This document shows, in pieces, positions 30,899-41,181 of a DNA stretch of 41,380 nt. The translations under genes and the position numbers were made by a program. The notes beneath the pieces are model-generated. The model was not told where the DNA came from. It did no database searches and was given only the letters and a program-made list of their open reading frames with translations. Source of the stretch: Clostridia bacterium. Its GTDB lineage: Bacteria; Bacillota; Clostridia; Oscillospirales; Acutalibacteraceae. The stretch lies in assembly GCA_024404095.1 (NCBI GenBank), contig JAKSQO010000026.1, positions 1 to 41,380 of the forward strand, written 5' to 3'. The number at the start of each line of letters is the position of its first letter. The first letter of the stretch is position 1.

Positions 30899-31191
30899 GT
30901 AAAGTAGCACAGGACATCATCCTCCGTCCGATTATCACAGAAGAAAGCATGCTTGGCACAGCTGATAAGAAGTACACCTTCTCAGTTGCTAAGAGTGCTA
31001 ACAAGATTGAGATTGCTAAGGCAGTCGAGGAGCTTTTCGGTGTTAAGGTAGCTAAGGTTAATACAATCAACTGCCTCGGCAAGCTTCGCAGACAGGGTAT
31101 GTCACAGGGCTTTACAGCATCCTGGAAGAAAGCAATCGTTACACTTACAGAAGACTCAAAGACAATCGAGTTCTTCGATGGTATGATGTAA
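30895..31191 (+). CDS. rplW: 50S ribosomal protein L23
   Basis: 98 residues. L23 sits at the tunnel exit and is the docking site of trigger factor and SRP. The block IILRPIITEESM at the N-terminus and KVAKVNTINCLGKLRRQG are typical. The start overlaps the rplD stop, so the two are coupled. Confidence 0.98.
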   Translation: MSKVAQDIILRPIITEESMLGTADKKYTFSVAKSANKIEIAKAVEELFGVKVAKVNTINCLGKLRRQGMSQGFTASWKKAIVTLTEDSKTIEFFDGMM

Positions 31192-31274
31192 TTTAAAAAC
31201 AAACCGAAAATTCCGGTGGTAATGTATGGAGTTCGACATACTCCGCGAAGCCACTTATAAGGAGTGTGAATCTA
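31192..31274 (+). other. Structured spacer between rplW and rplB
   Basis: 83 bases, with the rpsJ-rplC spacer the widest gap in the cluster. GTGG (31216-31219) can pair with CCAC (31251-31254) around an inner GTATG (31224-31228) / CATAC (31237-31241) hairpin, or alternatively GGAGT / ACTCC. GACATACTCCG (31235-31245) is the exact reverse complement of CGGAGTATGTC in the rpsJ leader (29025-29035). The ribosome binding site AAGGAG of rplB lies at 31259-31264. Confidence 0.45.
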
Positions 31275-32108
31275 ATGTCGATCAAAGTCTACAAGCCGAC
31301 TTCAAACTCACGCAGAAATATGTCGGTTACAGATTATTCAGGTCTTTCAAAGGTAGCTCCCGAAAAGAGCCTCCTCGAGCCTATCAAGAATAAGTCAGGT
31401 CGTAACAGCTACGGTCGCATTACAGTACGTCATCGCGGTGGCGCAAACCGCAGAAAGTATCGTGTAATCGACTTTAAGCGCGCAAAGTTCGATGTAGTTG
31501 CAGAAGTTGTAACAATCGAGTACGACCCCAACCGTTCAGCTCACATCGCTCTCATCAAGTATGAGGACGGCGAGAAGAGCTACATCCTTGCTCCCGCTGG
31601 TCTCAGCGTAGGCGACAAGGTTATGGCAGGCCCCAACGCTGATATTAAGCCGGGCAATGCCCTTCCCCTTACAAACATCCCCACAGGTACATTCATTCAC
31701 AACGTTGAGCTTTATCCCGGTCGCGGCGGCCAGCTTGCAAGAGCAGCGGGTAACGCAGCACAGTTGATGGCTAAGGAAGGCGATTACGCTCTCCTCAGAC
31801 TTCCTTCAGGCGAGCTCCGTAAGGTTCCTGTTGGTTGTATGGCAACAATCGGTCAGGTTGGCAATCTCGATCACGAGAATGTTAAGATCGGTAAAGCCGG
31901 TAGAAAACGTCACATGGGTTGGAGACCTACAGTTCGTGGTTCAGTCATGAACCCCAATGACCATCCTCACGGTGGTGGTGAAGGTAAGTCACCCATCGGT
32001 CGTCCGGGTCCTGTTACTCCCTGGGGCAAGCCTGCTCTTGGTTACAAGACTCGTAACAAGAAGAAAGCTTCAAACAAACTTATCGTCAGACGTCGTAACG
32101 GCAAATAA
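31275..32108 (+). CDS. rplB: 50S ribosomal protein L2
   Basis: 277 residues. L2 supports 23S rRNA folding and subunit joining. The C-terminal [18 protein letters not shown] block carries the conserved histidine region near the peptidyl-transferase centre. The ATG at 31275, ten bases after AAGGAG, is chosen over an in-frame GTG at 31266 that overlaps the ribosome binding site region and adds only three residues. Confidence 0.98.
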   Translation: MSIKVYKPTSNSRRNMSVTDYSGLSKVAPEKSLLEPIKNKSGRNSYGRITVRHRGGANRRKYRVIDFKRAKFDVVAEVVTIEYDPNRSAHIALIKYEDGEKSYILAPAGLSVGDKVMAGPNADIKPGNALPLTNIPTGTFIHNVELYPGRGGQLARAAGNAAQLMAKEGDYALLRLPSGELRKVPVGCMATIGQVGNLDHENVKIGKAGRKRHMGWRPTVRGSVMNPNDHPHGGGEGKSPIGRPGPVTPWGKPALGYKTRNKKKASNKLIVRRRNGK

Positions 32109-32128
32109 GTCGAAAGGAGATAAAGATT

Positions 32129-32410
32129 ATGGGCAGAAGCGTAAAGAAAGGCCCCTTCGTGCAGCCTAAGTTACTCAAGAGAGTACTTGAAATGAACGAA
32201 AAGGGCGAAAAGATAGTTCTCAAGACATGGAGCCGCAGCTCCACGATCTTCCCTGACTTTGTCGGACACACATTTGCTGTTCATGACGGACGCAAGCATG
32301 TTCCTGTATATGTTACAGAGGATATGGTAGGACATAAGTTAGGCGAATTTGCACCTACAAGAACCTTCAGAGGTCATGCAGGTTCAAAAACATCAAACAA
32401 CGGTAAATAA
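32129..32410 (+). CDS. rpsS: 30S ribosomal protein S19
   Basis: 93 residues. It begins [19 protein letters not shown] and contains [39 protein letters not shown], the universal S19 pattern of the head of the small subunit next to S13. AAAGGAG precedes the ATG. Confidence 0.98.
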   Translation: MGRSVKKGPFVQPKLLKRVLEMNEKGEKIVLKTWSRSSTIFPDFVGHTFAVHDGRKHVPVYVTEDMVGHKLGEFAPTRTFRGHAGSKTSNNGK

Positions 32411-32433
32411 TTAGCCGAAAGGAGTGTGTATTC

Positions 32434-32766
32434 ATGGAAGCAACAGCAAAAGTAACCTACGTGCGTATATCGCCCAGAAAGGTTCAGATTGTGCTTGACC
32501 TTATCAGAAATAAGCCTTGCGATGAAGCAATGGCTATCCTTAAACACACGCCGAAGGCTGCGTGTGAACCGCTTGCTAAGCTCCTCAAGTCAGCTATGGC
32601 AAATGCGGAAAATAAAGACATGGATGTATCAAAGCTTTATGTTGCAGCTTGCAGCGTAGATGCAGGTCCCATCCTTAAGCGTATCCGTCCCCGTGCTCAG
32701 GGTCGTGCATACAGAATTAACAAGAGAACTTCTCATATCAACATAGTTCTCAAAGAAGCAGAATAA
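32434..32766 (+). CDS. rplV: 50S ribosomal protein L22
   Basis: 110 residues. The long beta hairpin that reaches into the exit tunnel is [20 protein letters not shown] (about 84-103), where macrolide-resistance changes occur in other species; no such change can be judged here. AAAGGAG site present. Confidence 0.98.
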   Translation: MEATAKVTYVRISPRKVQIVLDLIRNKPCDEAMAILKHTPKAACEPLAKLLKSAMANAENKDMDVSKLYVAACSVDAGPILKRIRPRAQGRAYRINKRTSHINIVLKEAE

Positions 32767-32785
32767 TCGAGGAGGAGGTAAACAA

Positions 32786-33469
32786 ATGGGCCAGAAAATA
32801 AATCCGACCGGTCTTCGTATCGGCGTAATTAAGAATTGGGAATCCCGCTGGTATGCCGATAAGAGCAACTTCGGCGACACACTTGTTGAGGATTATGAGC
32901 TTCGTGAATACCTTCTTCAGACACTCGCATCTGCTGGTGTTCCTAAGGTTGAAATCGAGCGTGACGCAAAGAGAGTTTATATTAACATTCATTGCGCAAA
33001 GCCCGGCATGGTAATCGGCCGTGGCGGCGCTGAGATTGAGAAGCTTAAAGAAATTTGCAAGAAAAAGCTTGGCGGCGAGAAAGAGGTTTCTATCAACATT
33101 GTTGAGATTAAGCAGCCCGACCTCGATGCACAGCTTGTTGCTGAGAACATTGCATCTCAGCTCGAAAGACGTATTTCTTTCCGTCGTGCTATGAAGCAGT
33201 GCATCGGACGCACAATGAAGCTCGGCGCAAGAGGTATTAAAATTCAGTGTTCAGGCCGTCTCGGCGGTGCAGAAATTGCACGTTCAGAGACATATCATGA
33301 AGGTACAATCCCACTTCAGACAATCCGTGCAGACATTGACTACGGTTTTGCTGAGGCAAAGACAACTTACGGCCGTGTAGGTGTTAAGGTTTGGCTTTAC
33401 AAGGGTGAAGTTCTTCGCGAGGCTAACAACAATCATCGCAGACCACGCCGTAAGGAGGGAGCTAAATAA
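32786..33469 (+). CDS. rpsC: 30S ribosomal protein S3
   Basis: 227 residues. The type II KH domain [20 protein letters not shown] (starting about residue 71) is followed by the C-terminal S3 domain. It lies at the mRNA entry site with S4 and S5. The stop and the rplP ATG overlap by one base (TAATG). Confidence 0.98.
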   Translation: MGQKINPTGLRIGVIKNWESRWYADKSNFGDTLVEDYELREYLLQTLASAGVPKVEIERDAKRVYINIHCAKPGMVIGRGGAEIEKLKEICKKKLGGEKEVSINIVEIKQPDLDAQLVAENIASQLERRISFRRAMKQCIGRTMKLGARGIKIQCSGRLGGAEIARSETYHEGTIPLQTIRADIDYGFAEAKTTYGRVGVKVWLYKGEVLREANNNHRRPRRKEGAK

Positions 33470-33894
33470 TGCTGTTACCTAAGAGAGTTAAATATCGTCG
33501 TGTTCAGAGAGGTCGTCTGAAGGGTAAGGCAACACGTGGTAACAAGGTTACTAACGGTGAATATGGTCTTCAGGCTCTCGAGCCGGCATGGATTACATCA
33601 AACCAGATCGAGGCAGCTCGTATCGCTATGACACGTTACATCAAGCGTAACGGTCAGGTTTGGATAAAGATTTTCCCGGATAAGCCGATTACAGAAAAGC
33701 CGGCTGAAACCCGAATGGGTTCAGGTAAAGGTTCACCTGAATACTGGGTTGCAGTTGTTAAGCCGGGCAGAGTTATGTTTGAAATTGCAGGTATTGATGA
33801 GGATACAGCTCGCGAGGCTCTTCGTCTTGCAGCTAACAAGCTCCCTATCAAGTGCAAGTTTGTTACTAAAGAAGAAACGGGTGGTGAGCAGTAA
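33469..33894 (+). CDS. rplP: 50S ribosomal protein L16
   Basis: 141 residues. It starts [19 protein letters not shown] and carries [23 protein letters not shown], the conserved block facing the tRNA acceptor arm. It overlaps both neighbours by single bases, so rpsC-rplP-rpmC are likely translationally coupled. Confidence 0.98.
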   Translation: MLLPKRVKYRRVQRGRLKGKATRGNKVTNGEYGLQALEPAWITSNQIEAARIAMTRYIKRNGQVWIKIFPDKPITEKPAETRMGSGKGSPEYWVAVVKPGRVMFEIAGIDEDTAREALRLAANKLPIKCKFVTKEETGGEQ

Positions 33895-34097
33895 TGAAAG
33901 CAAGTGAAATCAGAAAGATGTCCGCTCAGGACCTTGACAAGAAGCTTCATGATTTAAAGGATGAGCTTTTCAAGCTTCGTTTCCAGCAGGCCATTAACCA
34001 GCTCGACAACCCGATGCGTATTAACGCCGTTAAGAAGGATATCGCAAGAATCAAGACAGTTCAGCGTGATATCGAGCTCCACGGCGCTGAGTCGTAA
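33894..34097 (+). CDS. rpmC: 50S ribosomal protein L29
   Basis: 67 residues, two long helices in a coiled hairpin with the family core [16 protein letters not shown]. It lies next to L23 at the tunnel exit. Start overlaps the rplP stop. Confidence 0.98.
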   Translation: MKASEIRKMSAQDLDKKLHDLKDELFKLRFQQAINQLDNPMRINAVKKDIARIKTVQRDIELHGAES

Positions 34098-34117
34098 GGA
34101 AAGGGAGGTTAACTGTA

Positions 34118-34375
34118 ATGGAAGAAAGAAACCTCAGAAAGACACGTGTAGGCGTTGTCAGCAGTGACAAGATGGACAAGACAGTCGTTGTTACTGTTAA
34201 GGATAAGGTAAAGCATCCGCTTTACAAGAAGATCGTTAATCGTACAATCAAGTTCAAGGCTCATGACGAGAAGAACGAGTGCGGCGTTGGCGACAAGGTT
34301 TTGATTATGGAAACACGTCCTCTTTCAAAGGACAAGAGATGGCGTGTAGTCGAGATTATCGAGAAAGCCAAATAA
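34118..34375 (+). CDS. rpsQ: 30S ribosomal protein S17
   Basis: 85 residues with OB fold. [17 protein letters not shown] and [20 protein letters not shown] are the family signatures. It is a primary 16S rRNA binder. GGGAGG site precedes the ATG. Confidence 0.98.
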   Translation: MEERNLRKTRVGVVSSDKMDKTVVVTVKDKVKHPLYKKIVNRTIKFKAHDEKNECGVGDKVLIMETRPLSKDKRWRVVEIIEKAK

Positions 34376-34399
34376 TGGCGGTGTAAGGAGGCAAATACT

Positions 34400-34768
34400 G
34401 TGATACAGCAAGAAAGTAACCTCAAAGTTGCCGACAACACCGGAGCAAAGGAAATCAGATGTATCCGAGTTCTCGGTGGTACCGGCAGAAGATACGCCAA
34501 CATCGGCGACGTTATCGTTGCTTCAGTTAAGAAAGCAACACCCGGCGGAGTCGTAAAAAAAGGCGAGGTTGTTAAAGCAGTCGTAGTTCGTACTGCAAGC
34601 GGTGTACGCCGCAACGACGGCACATATATTCGTTTTGACGAGAATGCAGCCGTTATTATCAGAGAAGATAAGAACCCCAAGGGTACTCGTATTTTTGGAC
34701 CAGTGGCAAGAGAGCTTCGTGACCATGACTTCATGAAGATTCTTTCACTTGCTCCTGAAGTTCTTTAA
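34400..34768 (+). CDS. rplN: 50S ribosomal protein L14
   Basis: 122 residues. It begins (M)[18 protein letters not shown], diagnostic of L14, which forms the bridge to 16S rRNA with L19. The start is GTG with AAGGAGG ten bases upstream; no ATG fits. Confidence 0.98.
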   Translation: MIQQESNLKVADNTGAKEIRCIRVLGGTGRRYANIGDVIVASVKKATPGGVVKKGEVVKAVVVRTASGVRRNDGTYIRFDENAAVIIREDKNPKGTRIFGPVARELRDHDFMKILSLAPEVL

Positions 34769-34785
34769 TCAGGAGGTACACAATT

Positions 34786-35115
34786 ATGAGTAATAAAGTT
34801 CATGTTAAGACTGGTGATACAGTCATCGTAATCAACGGTAAGGACCGCGGAGCAAAGGGTAAGGTTCTTCAGGTTGCTCCTTCAGAGGGTAAGGTTATCG
34901 TTGAGGGCGTTAACATCGTAACAAAGCATGTTAAGCCCAAGCAGATGGGTGAGCAGGGCGGCCTTGTAAAGGCTGAGAGCGCACTCTATGCTGATAAAGT
35001 TCAGCTTGTTTGCCCCAAGTGCGGTAAGGCTGTAAGAGTTGGCCACGTTATCGAAGAAAAGGGCGGCAAGAAGACTAAGATGCGTGTTTGCAAGAAGTGC
35101 AACGCAAAGTTTTAA
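34786..35115 (+). CDS. rplX: 50S ribosomal protein L24, zinc-finger form
   Basis: 109 residues. The KOW motif is GDTVIVINGKDRGAKGKVLQV (about 7-27). The C-terminal part has CPKCG (about 81-85) and CKKC (about 104-107), a four-cysteine zinc site found in one of the two L24 variants of bacteria. It is an assembly initiator at the tunnel exit. Confidence 0.98.
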   Translation: MSNKVHVKTGDTVIVINGKDRGAKGKVLQVAPSEGKVIVEGVNIVTKHVKPKQMGEQGGLVKAESALYADKVQLVCPKCGKAVRVGHVIEEKGGKKTKMRVCKKCNAKF

Positions 35116-35133
35116 TGAGGGAGGAACATGACA

Positions 35134-35673
35134 ATGGCTAGATTAAAAGAAGCTTACGTAAACGAAGTCGCACCGGCTTTGATGAAGAAGTTTGAATACA
35201 AGAGCGTCATGCAGATTCCCAAGCTTGATAAAATAGTTATCAACGTTGGCTGCGGCGAAGCTAAGGATAACCCCAAGGCTATCGACGCTATCGTTAGCGA
35301 TGTTCAGCAGATTACAGGTCAGAAGCCCGTACTTTGCAAGGCTAAGAAGTCAGTTGCTAACTTCAAGCTCCGTGAAGGTATGACAATCGGTGTTAAAGTT
35401 ACACTCCGTGGTGAGAGAATGTATGAATTCCTTGACAGATTCTTCAATCTCGCACTTCCCAGAGTTCGTGACTTCAGAGGAATTAACCCTGACGCATTTG
35501 ATGGCCGTGGTAACTACAACATGGGTATCAAAGAGCAGCTTATTTTCCCCGAAATCGATTACGATAAGGTAGACAAGGTTCGTGGTATGGACATCTGCTT
35601 CGTTACCACAGCACAGACAGACGAAGAAGCTAGAGAGTTGCTTACACTTATGGGCGCTCCGTTCGCTAAATAA
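35134..35673 (+). CDS. rplE: 50S ribosomal protein L5
   Basis: 179 residues, part of the 5S RNP with 5S rRNA. It has [21 protein letters not shown] and [20 protein letters not shown]. The ATG at 35134 (MARLKEAY) is chosen because GGGAGG ends nine bases upstream; the in-frame ATG at 35128 would have a three-base spacer. Confidence 0.97.
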   Translation: MARLKEAYVNEVAPALMKKFEYKSVMQIPKLDKIVINVGCGEAKDNPKAIDAIVSDVQQITGQKPVLCKAKKSVANFKLREGMTIGVKVTLRGERMYEFLDRFFNLALPRVRDFRGINPDAFDGRGNYNMGIKEQLIFPEIDYDKVDKVRGMDICFVTTAQTDEEARELLTLMGAPFAK

Positions 35674-35687
35674 GGGAGGGTATTACT

Positions 35688-35873
35688 GTGGCTAAGAAAT
35701 CAATGAAGGTTAAGCAGGCCAGAACTGCTAAGTATTCATCAAGAGCATACAACAGATGCAAAATCTGTGGTAGACCACATGCATATCTTCGTAAGTACGG
35801 AGTTTGCCGTATTTGCTTCAGAGAGCTTGCTCACGCAGGTCAGATCCCTGGAGTTAAGAAAGCAAGTTGGTAA
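35688..35873 (+). CDS. rpsZ: 30S ribosomal protein S14, type Z (zinc form)
   Basis: 61 residues. C24, C27, C40 and C43 form the zinc ribbon (CKIC / CRIC), so this is the short zinc-binding C+ form and not the longer C- form used under zinc limitation. The start is GTG with GGGAGG upstream. Confidence 0.98.
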   Translation: MAKKSMKVKQARTAKYSSRAYNRCKICGRPHAYLRKYGVCRICFRELAHAGQIPGVKKASW

Positions 35874-35903
35874 GCGAGCAATTGCATTAAGGAGGTTGAC
35901 GGT

Positions 35904-36302
35904 ATGCAAATTACAGATTCAATCGCAGATATGTTGACCAGAATTCGCAACGCAAGTTCTGCAAAACATGATTCTGTCAAAATTCCTGCATCTAACATGA
36001 AGAAGGCAATTGCTCAGATTCTTGTTGATGAAGGTTACATTAAGAGCTTTAAGGTTGAGGATGACGGCAAACAGGGTATGATCGAAATCGTACTTAAGTA
36101 TGGCCCCAACAAGACCGCAGCTATTACAGGTTTACGCAGAGTATCAAAGCCCGGTCTGCGTATCTATTCAGGTTGCGAGGATATGCCCAAGGTTATGAAA
36201 GGCCTCGGCATTGCAATCGTTTCTACATCAAAGGGCGTTATGACTGACAAGGACGCTCGCAAGGCTAACGTCGGCGGCGAAGTTCTTGCATTTATCTGGT
36301 AA
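35904..36302 (+). CDS. rpsH: 30S ribosomal protein S8
   Basis: 132 residues. It starts with [15 protein letters not shown] and ends [26 protein letters not shown]. In E. coli S8 represses the spc operon by binding near rplE; here no separate spc promoter or S8-site could be recognised between rplN and rplE. Confidence 0.98.
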   Translation: MQITDSIADMLTRIRNASSAKHDSVKIPASNMKKAIAQILVDEGYIKSFKVEDDGKQGMIEIVLKYGPNKTAAITGLRRVSKPGLRIYSGCEDMPKVMKGLGIAIVSTSKGVMTDKDARKANVGGEVLAFIW

Positions 36303-36317
36303 GGAGGTAGCAGTAGG

Positions 36318-36863
36318 ATGTCACGTATAGGTAAATTACCAATCGCTATTCCTGCTGGCGTTGACGTAGCAGTTGACGGCAATGTTGTTACCGTTAAGGG
36401 TCCCCAGGGTACTCTTACCAGAACAGTGAATAGCATCATCACAGTTGAGGTTAAGGACGGCCAGGTTGTTGTTACTCGCCCCAACGATGAAAAAACAGCA
36501 AGATCTCTTCACGGTCTTACAAGAACACTCATCGCTAACATGGTTGAGGGTGTTAACACAGGCTACAAGAAGGAGCTTGAAATCAACGGTATCGGTTATC
36601 GTGCCGCTATGGAAGGCAAGGATCTTGTTATGAACATCGGTTACTCTCACAAGGTTGTTATGTCACAGCCTGAGGGAATCAAGATCGAAGTTCCTGCACC
36701 CAACAAAATCGTTATTTCCGGTCCTGACAAGCAGAAGGTAGGTCAGTTTGCCGCTGAAGTACGCGAAAAGCGTCCTCCGGAGCCTTATAAGGGTAAGGGT
36801 ATCAAGTATGTTGACGAGTATATCCGCCGCAAAGAAGGTAAAGCCGGTAAGGGTGGCAAATAA
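36318..36863 (+). CDS. rplF: 50S ribosomal protein L6
   Basis: 181 residues with two repeated L6 domains. [17 protein letters not shown] begins the protein, and [27 protein letters not shown] ends it. It lies near the sarcin-ricin loop. Confidence 0.98.
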   Translation: MSRIGKLPIAIPAGVDVAVDGNVVTVKGPQGTLTRTVNSIITVEVKDGQVVVTRPNDEKTARSLHGLTRTLIANMVEGVNTGYKKELEINGIGYRAAMEGKDLVMNIGYSHKVVMSQPEGIKIEVPAPNKIVISGPDKQKVGQFAAEVREKRPPEPYKGKGIKYVDEYIRRKEGKAGKGGK

Positions 36864-36887
36864 TCTTAATGAAGGAGGAAAACACTT

Positions 36888-37247
36888 ATGGTTAAAAGAC
36901 CAGACAGTAAAAAGGCAAGACTTGCACGTCATCAGAGAGTTCGTAACAAGATCTCCGGTACAGCAGCATGTCCTCGTCTTGATGTATTCCGTTCATTACA
37001 GCATATCTACGCTCAGTTAATAGATGACGAGGCAGGCGTAACACTTTGCAGCGCTTCTACTGTTGAGAAGGATTTCACGGAATACGGCGGAAACAAAACC
37101 GCAGCTCGTACAGTTGGCGAGACACTCGCTAAGCGTGCCAAGGAGAAGGGCATTGAAGAATGCGTATTCGACCGTGGCGGCTATATATATCACGGCCGTG
37201 TTCAGGAACTGGCCGAAGGCGCCCGTGAGGGTGGCCTCAAGTTCTAA
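36888..37247 (+). CDS. rplR: 50S ribosomal protein L18
   Basis: 119 residues. The basic N-terminus ([18 protein letters not shown]) binds 5S rRNA, and the end [26 protein letters not shown] is conserved. It completes the 5S RNP with L5. Confidence 0.98.
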   Translation: MVKRPDSKKARLARHQRVRNKISGTAACPRLDVFRSLQHIYAQLIDDEAGVTLCSASTVEKDFTEYGGNKTAARTVGETLAKRAKEKGIEECVFDRGGYIYHGRVQELAEGAREGGLKF

Positions 37248-37264
37248 GTAAGGAGGAATTACTT

Positions 37265-37765
37265 TTGGCTAAGATTGATTCATCGGCTATGGAGCTTCAG
37301 GAACGCGTTGTTACAATCAACAGAGTTTCTAAGACAGTTAAAGGTGGTCGTATCTACAAGTTTGCAGCACTCGTTGTTGTAGGCGACGGTAACGGAACAG
37401 TAGGTTTCGGTATCGGTAAGTCAGGTGAAGTTCCTGACGCTATCCGCAAGGGTATTGAGGATGCGAAGAAGAACCTTATTAAAGTTTCACTCAAGGGAAC
37501 AACAATTCCCCATGAGATCATCGGTAAGTTCGGCGCAGGCGTTGTTCTTCTTAAGCCCGCTGCACCCGGTACCGGTGTTATCGCAGGCGGCCCGGTTCGT
37601 GCTGTTGTTGAGGCTGTTGGCATCAAGGACATCCGTTCAAAGGCTCTGCGTTCAAACAATCCGTGCAATGTAGTTAGAGCTACAATCGACGGACTTTCAA
37701 AACTCCGCAGTGCTGACGAAGTTGCCGCTATTCGCGACAAGTCAGCTAAGGAAATTTTAGGTTAA
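37265..37765 (+). CDS. rpsE: 30S ribosomal protein S5
   Basis: 166 residues. The double-stranded RNA-binding-like N-terminal domain ([17 protein letters not shown]) contains the loop involved in fidelity and spectinomycin sensitivity. The start is TTG with AAGGAGG upstream, a rare start for a highly expressed gene. Confidence 0.98.
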   Translation: MAKIDSSAMELQERVVTINRVSKTVKGGRIYKFAALVVVGDGNGTVGFGIGKSGEVPDAIRKGIEDAKKNLIKVSLKGTTIPHEIIGKFGAGVVLLKPAAPGTGVIAGGPVRAVVEAVGIKDIRSKALRSNNPCNVVRATIDGLSKLRSADEVAAIRDKSAKEILG

Positions 37766-37779
37766 GGAGGGCGGTACAA

Positions 37780-37959
37780 ATGGCACAGTTACAGATAAAG
37801 CTTGCTAAGAGCTTAATCGGCAGCAAGAAGGACCAGATTGCCACCGCTCATGCACTTGGTCTTCATAAGATCGGGGATATCTCGGTTCAGCCGAAGAATC
37901 CTCAGACTCTCGGTAAGGTTAAGAAGATTGCACATCTTCTCGAAGTAACCGAAGCATAA
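37780..37959 (+). CDS. rpmD: 50S ribosomal protein L30
   Basis: 59 residues ([10 protein letters not shown] start), read from an ATG 10 bases after AAGGAGG, just where L30 stands in the Bacillus-type order. Core features are the [23 protein letters not shown] helix pattern and [11 protein letters not shown] at the end. It is short enough to be missed by length-filtered gene finders. Confidence 0.96.
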   Translation: MAQLQIKLAKSLIGSKKDQIATAHALGLHKIGDISVQPKNPQTLGKVKKIAHLLEVTEA

Positions 37960-37976
37960 GCAAGGAGGTGCGAATT

Positions 37977-38420
37977 ATGAAGTTGCACGAACTTTCACCG
38001 GCAGCTGGCTCAACAAAGGAGCGCAAGCGTATCGGTAGAGGTGCAGGTTCCGGTCAGGGTAAAACTGCAGGTAAAGGTCATAAGGGCCAGAAGGCAAGAG
38101 CAGGACACGGTATGCGTCCGGGCTTTGAAGGTGGTCAGATGCCTTTACAGAGACGTCTTCCCAAGAGAGGTTTCAACAATATCTTCCGTAAGGTAATCGT
38201 TGCTATCAACGTAGCAGACCTTAATGCGAAGTTCGATGACGGTGCTGTTGTTGATGCTGAGGCACTCAAGAACGCAGGTCTTGTTAAAAATTATTTCGAC
38301 GGCATTAAAATCCTTGGCAACGGCGAGCTTTCAAAGAAGCTCACTGTTAAGGCTAATGCTTTTTCTGAAACTGCTAAGCAGAAGATTGAGGCTGCCGGCG
38401 GAAATGCTGAGGTGATATAA
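37977..38420 (+). CDS. rplO: 50S ribosomal protein L15
   Basis: 147 residues. The ATG at 37977 ([22 protein letters not shown]) follows AAGGAGG by eight bases; the in-frame GTG at 37968 lies inside the ribosome binding site and is rejected. The glycine- and basic-rich N-terminal arm threads through 23S rRNA. The stop touches the secY ATG. Confidence 0.97.
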   Translation: MKLHELSPAAGSTKERKRIGRGAGSGQGKTAGKGHKGQKARAGHGMRPGFEGGQMPLQRRLPKRGFNNIFRKVIVAINVADLNAKFDDGAVVDAEALKNAGLVKNYFDGIKILGNGELSKKLTVKANAFSETAKQKIEAAGGNAEVI

Positions 38421-39764
38421 ATGCTGAGGACACTTGCTAATGCATGGAAAATCGCAGATATCAGAAAGAAAATCCTCTTTACAGCATTGATCCTCCTGTT
38501 TTACAGAATCGGTTCAGCAATTCCTGTTCCTTTCGTAAACGCAGGCGAAAACGGTATTTTCAATGATCCCACAATGCAGGGAACATTCATGGAATACCTC
38601 AACATGATGACAGGTAACGCTTTCAACTATGGTACGATTTTCGCACTGTCCATCACCCCGTATATCAACAGCTCAATTATTATTCAGTTGCTCACAGTTG
38701 CGATTCCCGCTCTCGAACGTCTTGCAAAGGACGGCGAGGAGGGACGCAAGAAGATAGCTGCGATAACACGTTATACAACTGTTATCCTCGGTCTCCTTCA
38801 GAGTACCGCTTACTACTTCTATCTTCGTGGCAACAACTTCCTTCTCGGTGCTGCTAAGGACGGCGTAGCTCTTGGCACAATCGAGCAGATTTTCCAGGCA
38901 CTTGTTATTATCCTCTGCTTCACAGCGGGTACCGCACTTATTATGTGGCTCGGCGAGCAGATCAATGACAAGGGTATCGGTAACGGTATCTCACTTATCC
39001 TTTTCGCAGGTATCGTTTCCCGTCTTCCGACCATCTTTGCACAGCTTTACAGTGCTAACGGCGGTTACTTCTCATACGGCGGCGTTTACGCTGTTCTTTC
39101 GGTAGTAGTTGGCATCTGCCTCCTCCTTATGATTGCTTATATCGTTTGGATGGACAACGCAGAGCGCAGAATTCCCGTTCAGTACGCAAAGAGAGTTGTA
39201 GGTCGTAAGATGTACGGCGGTCAGAACACACATATTCCAATCAAGGTTAATATGTCAGGTGTTATGCCCGTTATCTTCGCAAGTTCAATCCTTTCACTTC
39301 CTCCGACAATCAACCTTTTCGTTGGTGCTAAGGAAGGCGAAGGCTGGTATGATCATTTCTTCAAGTTCTTCTCAAGCTCAAGCTGGGTTTACGCGATTAT
39401 GTATTTCTTACTCATAATCTTCTTTGCATACTTCTATGCATCAATCCAGTACAATCCGATTGAGATGGCTAACAATATCCGTAAGAACAGCGGTGCAATT
39501 CCGGGTATTCGTCCCGGTAAGCCGACCTCTGATTACATTCAGAGAATTTTGTCAAGAATTACTTTACTTGGCGCACTCCTTCTTTCTGTTGTTGCGTTGT
39601 TCCCGATTCTTTGGCAGCTCATCACAACAGCTGCTCTCACAAAGGGTATGACAATCTCACTTGGCGGTACCTCAATCATCATCCTTGTTGGTGTTGCTCT
39701 TGAAACTGTTAAGCAGATGGAATCACAGATGATGATGCGTCATTACAAGGGATTCCTTGACTAA
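38421..39764 (+). CDS. secY: Protein translocase subunit SecY
   Basis: A 447-residue integral membrane protein with ten hydrophobic helices, core of the SecYEG channel. Signatures are [16 protein letters not shown] (helix 1), [22 protein letters not shown] (plug/helix 2b-3 region), [11 protein letters not shown] and [22 protein letters not shown]. It is directly coupled to rplO. Its position in the spc cluster ties export capacity to ribosome production. Confidence 0.98.
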   Translation: MLRTLANAWKIADIRKKILFTALILLFYRIGSAIPVPFVNAGENGIFNDPTMQGTFMEYLNMMTGNAFNYGTIFALSITPYINSSIIIQLLTVAIPALERLAKDGEEGRKKIAAITRYTTVILGLLQSTAYYFYLRGNNFLLGAAKDGVALGTIEQIFQALVIILCFTAGTALIMWLGEQINDKGIGNGISLILFAGIVSRLPTIFAQLYSANGGYFSYGGVYAVLSVVVGICLLLMIAYIVWMDNAERRIPVQYAKRVVGRKMYGGQNTHIPIKVNMSGVMPVIFASSILSLPPTINLFVGAKEGEGWYDHFFKFFSSSSWVYAIMYFLLIIFFAYFYASIQYNPIEMANNIRKNSGAIPGIRPGKPTSDYIQRILSRITLLGALLLSVVALFPILWQLITTAALTKGMTISLGGTSIIILVGVALETVKQMESQMMMRHYKGFLD

Positions 39765-39783
39765 TCCAAAAAGGAGAAAAATT

Positions 39784-40416
39784 ATGAAGTTAATTCTTCT
39801 CGGAGCACCGGGTGCAGGTAAGGGCACACAGGCAGAGGTTATCTGCGATAAGCTCAATATTCCTGCAATTTCAACGGGCAACATCATCCGTGAGGCACTT
39901 GCCAACGGCACGGAGATGGGACTTAAGGCTAAGTCCTTTATAGATGCGGGCAAACTTGTTCCTGATGAGGTCGTTATCGGCATCATCAAGGACAGACTCG
40001 CAAAGGATGACTGTGCAAACGGATTCATCCTTGACGGTTTCCCGCGCACGATTCCTCAGGCAGAAGCTCTTGACGCTATGGGCGTTGCAATCGATAAGGT
40101 TATCGATATTGAAGTTCCTGATGAGAAAATCGTTGCAAGAATGTCGGGCAGAAGAGTCTGCAAGGCTTGCGGCGCTTCCTATCACCTTGAGTATAAAGCT
40201 CCTAAGGCTGAGGGAATCTGCGATGCTTGCGGCGCTGAGCTTATTCAGCGTAAGGACGACCATCCCGATACAGTTCTTGACAGACTCGATGTTTATCACA
40301 AGCAGACAGAGCCTCTCAAGGATTACTACTCAAAGAAGGGCATCCTTCATATAGTAGAAGGTCAGGAGGAAGTTGCTGATACAACAGCACTTACACTCAA
40401 GGCTTTGGAGGATTAA
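39784..40416 (+). CDS. adk: Adenylate kinase, zinc-LID form
   Basis: 210 residues. It catalyses ATP + AMP = 2 ADP. The P-loop GAPGAGKGT is at 7-15, LDGFPRT at 83-89. C126, C129, C146 and C149 give the zinc-binding LID typical of Gram-positive enzymes. The ATG at 39784 follows AAAAAGGAG; the longer frame from 39757 would overlap secY and adds nine residues unlike the family. Confidence 0.98.
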   Translation: MKLILLGAPGAGKGTQAEVICDKLNIPAISTGNIIREALANGTEMGLKAKSFIDAGKLVPDEVVIGIIKDRLAKDDCANGFILDGFPRTIPQAEALDAMGVAIDKVIDIEVPDEKIVARMSGRRVCKACGASYHLEYKAPKAEGICDACGAELIQRKDDHPDTVLDRLDVYHKQTEPLKDYYSKKGILHIVEGQEEVADTTALTLKALED

Positions 40417-40418
40417 GC

Positions 40419-41168
40419 ATGATAGTGCTCAAAACGAACAGGGAGCTCGCCCTCATGCGAGAGGCGTGCATCATTTCGGCAGGAGCATTAAAGTTAGCAG
40501 GAGAAGCTGTCGAGCCTGGTGTAACCACGGCTGAGATAGACAAAATAGCCTATGATTATATTAAGAAATGCGGTGCAGAACCAAACTTCCTTAATTATAA
40601 CGGCTATCCTGCTACGGCATGCATTTCCATAAACGATGAGGTCATTCATGGAATACCTAACAAGAAACGAGTAATTCACGAAGGCGACATCGTCAGTATT
40701 GACCTTGGCGCAAAGCTGAACGGATTCAACGGCGACAATGCTGCTACTTTCGCTGCAGGAGCAATAAGCTCCGAGGCGAAGCGGCTGTGTGACACGACCA
40801 GAGAAAGCCTCTATGCAGGAATTCAGAAGGCTGTCGCAGGCGGCAGAATCGGCGACATCGGTTCCGCAATTGCTCAGTATTGTGAGTCGCGAGGCTTCTC
40901 CGTTGTCCGCGAGTTTGTCGGACACGGCGTTGGCAGAGCGCTCCATGAAGATCCCAGTGTACCGAATTACGGAACACCCGGTAGGGGAGTTCGCCTGTTG
41001 CCGGGGATGACGCTTGCCATTGAACCCATGATAAATCTGGGCAAGGCAGGAGTAAAAACATTACCCGACGGCTGGACAGTTAAAACCCGTGACGGTAAGC
41101 TGTCAGCGCACTTCGAACACACGGTGGCAATTACATCGAGCGGTCCGAAGATACTTACTCTACTGTAA
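40419..41168 (+). CDS. map: Methionine aminopeptidase, type I
   Basis: 249 residues. It removes the N-terminal Met from new proteins. The five metal ligands are D95, D106, H169, E202 and E233, with H77 as the active-site His. There is no N-terminal zinc-finger extension. Two bases separate it from the adk stop; the ribosome binding site (GGAGG) lies in the adk end. Confidence 0.98.
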   Translation: MIVLKTNRELALMREACIISAGALKLAGEAVEPGVTTAEIDKIAYDYIKKCGAEPNFLNYNGYPATACISINDEVIHGIPNKKRVIHEGDIVSIDLGAKLNGFNGDNAATFAAGAISSEAKRLCDTTRESLYAGIQKAVAGGRIGDIGSAIAQYCESRGFSVVREFVGHGVGRALHEDPSVPNYGTPGRGVRLLPGMTLAIEPMINLGKAGVKTLPDGWTVKTRDGKLSAHFEHTVAITSSGPKILTLL

Positions 41169-41181
41169 GGGGGGTTCACTA

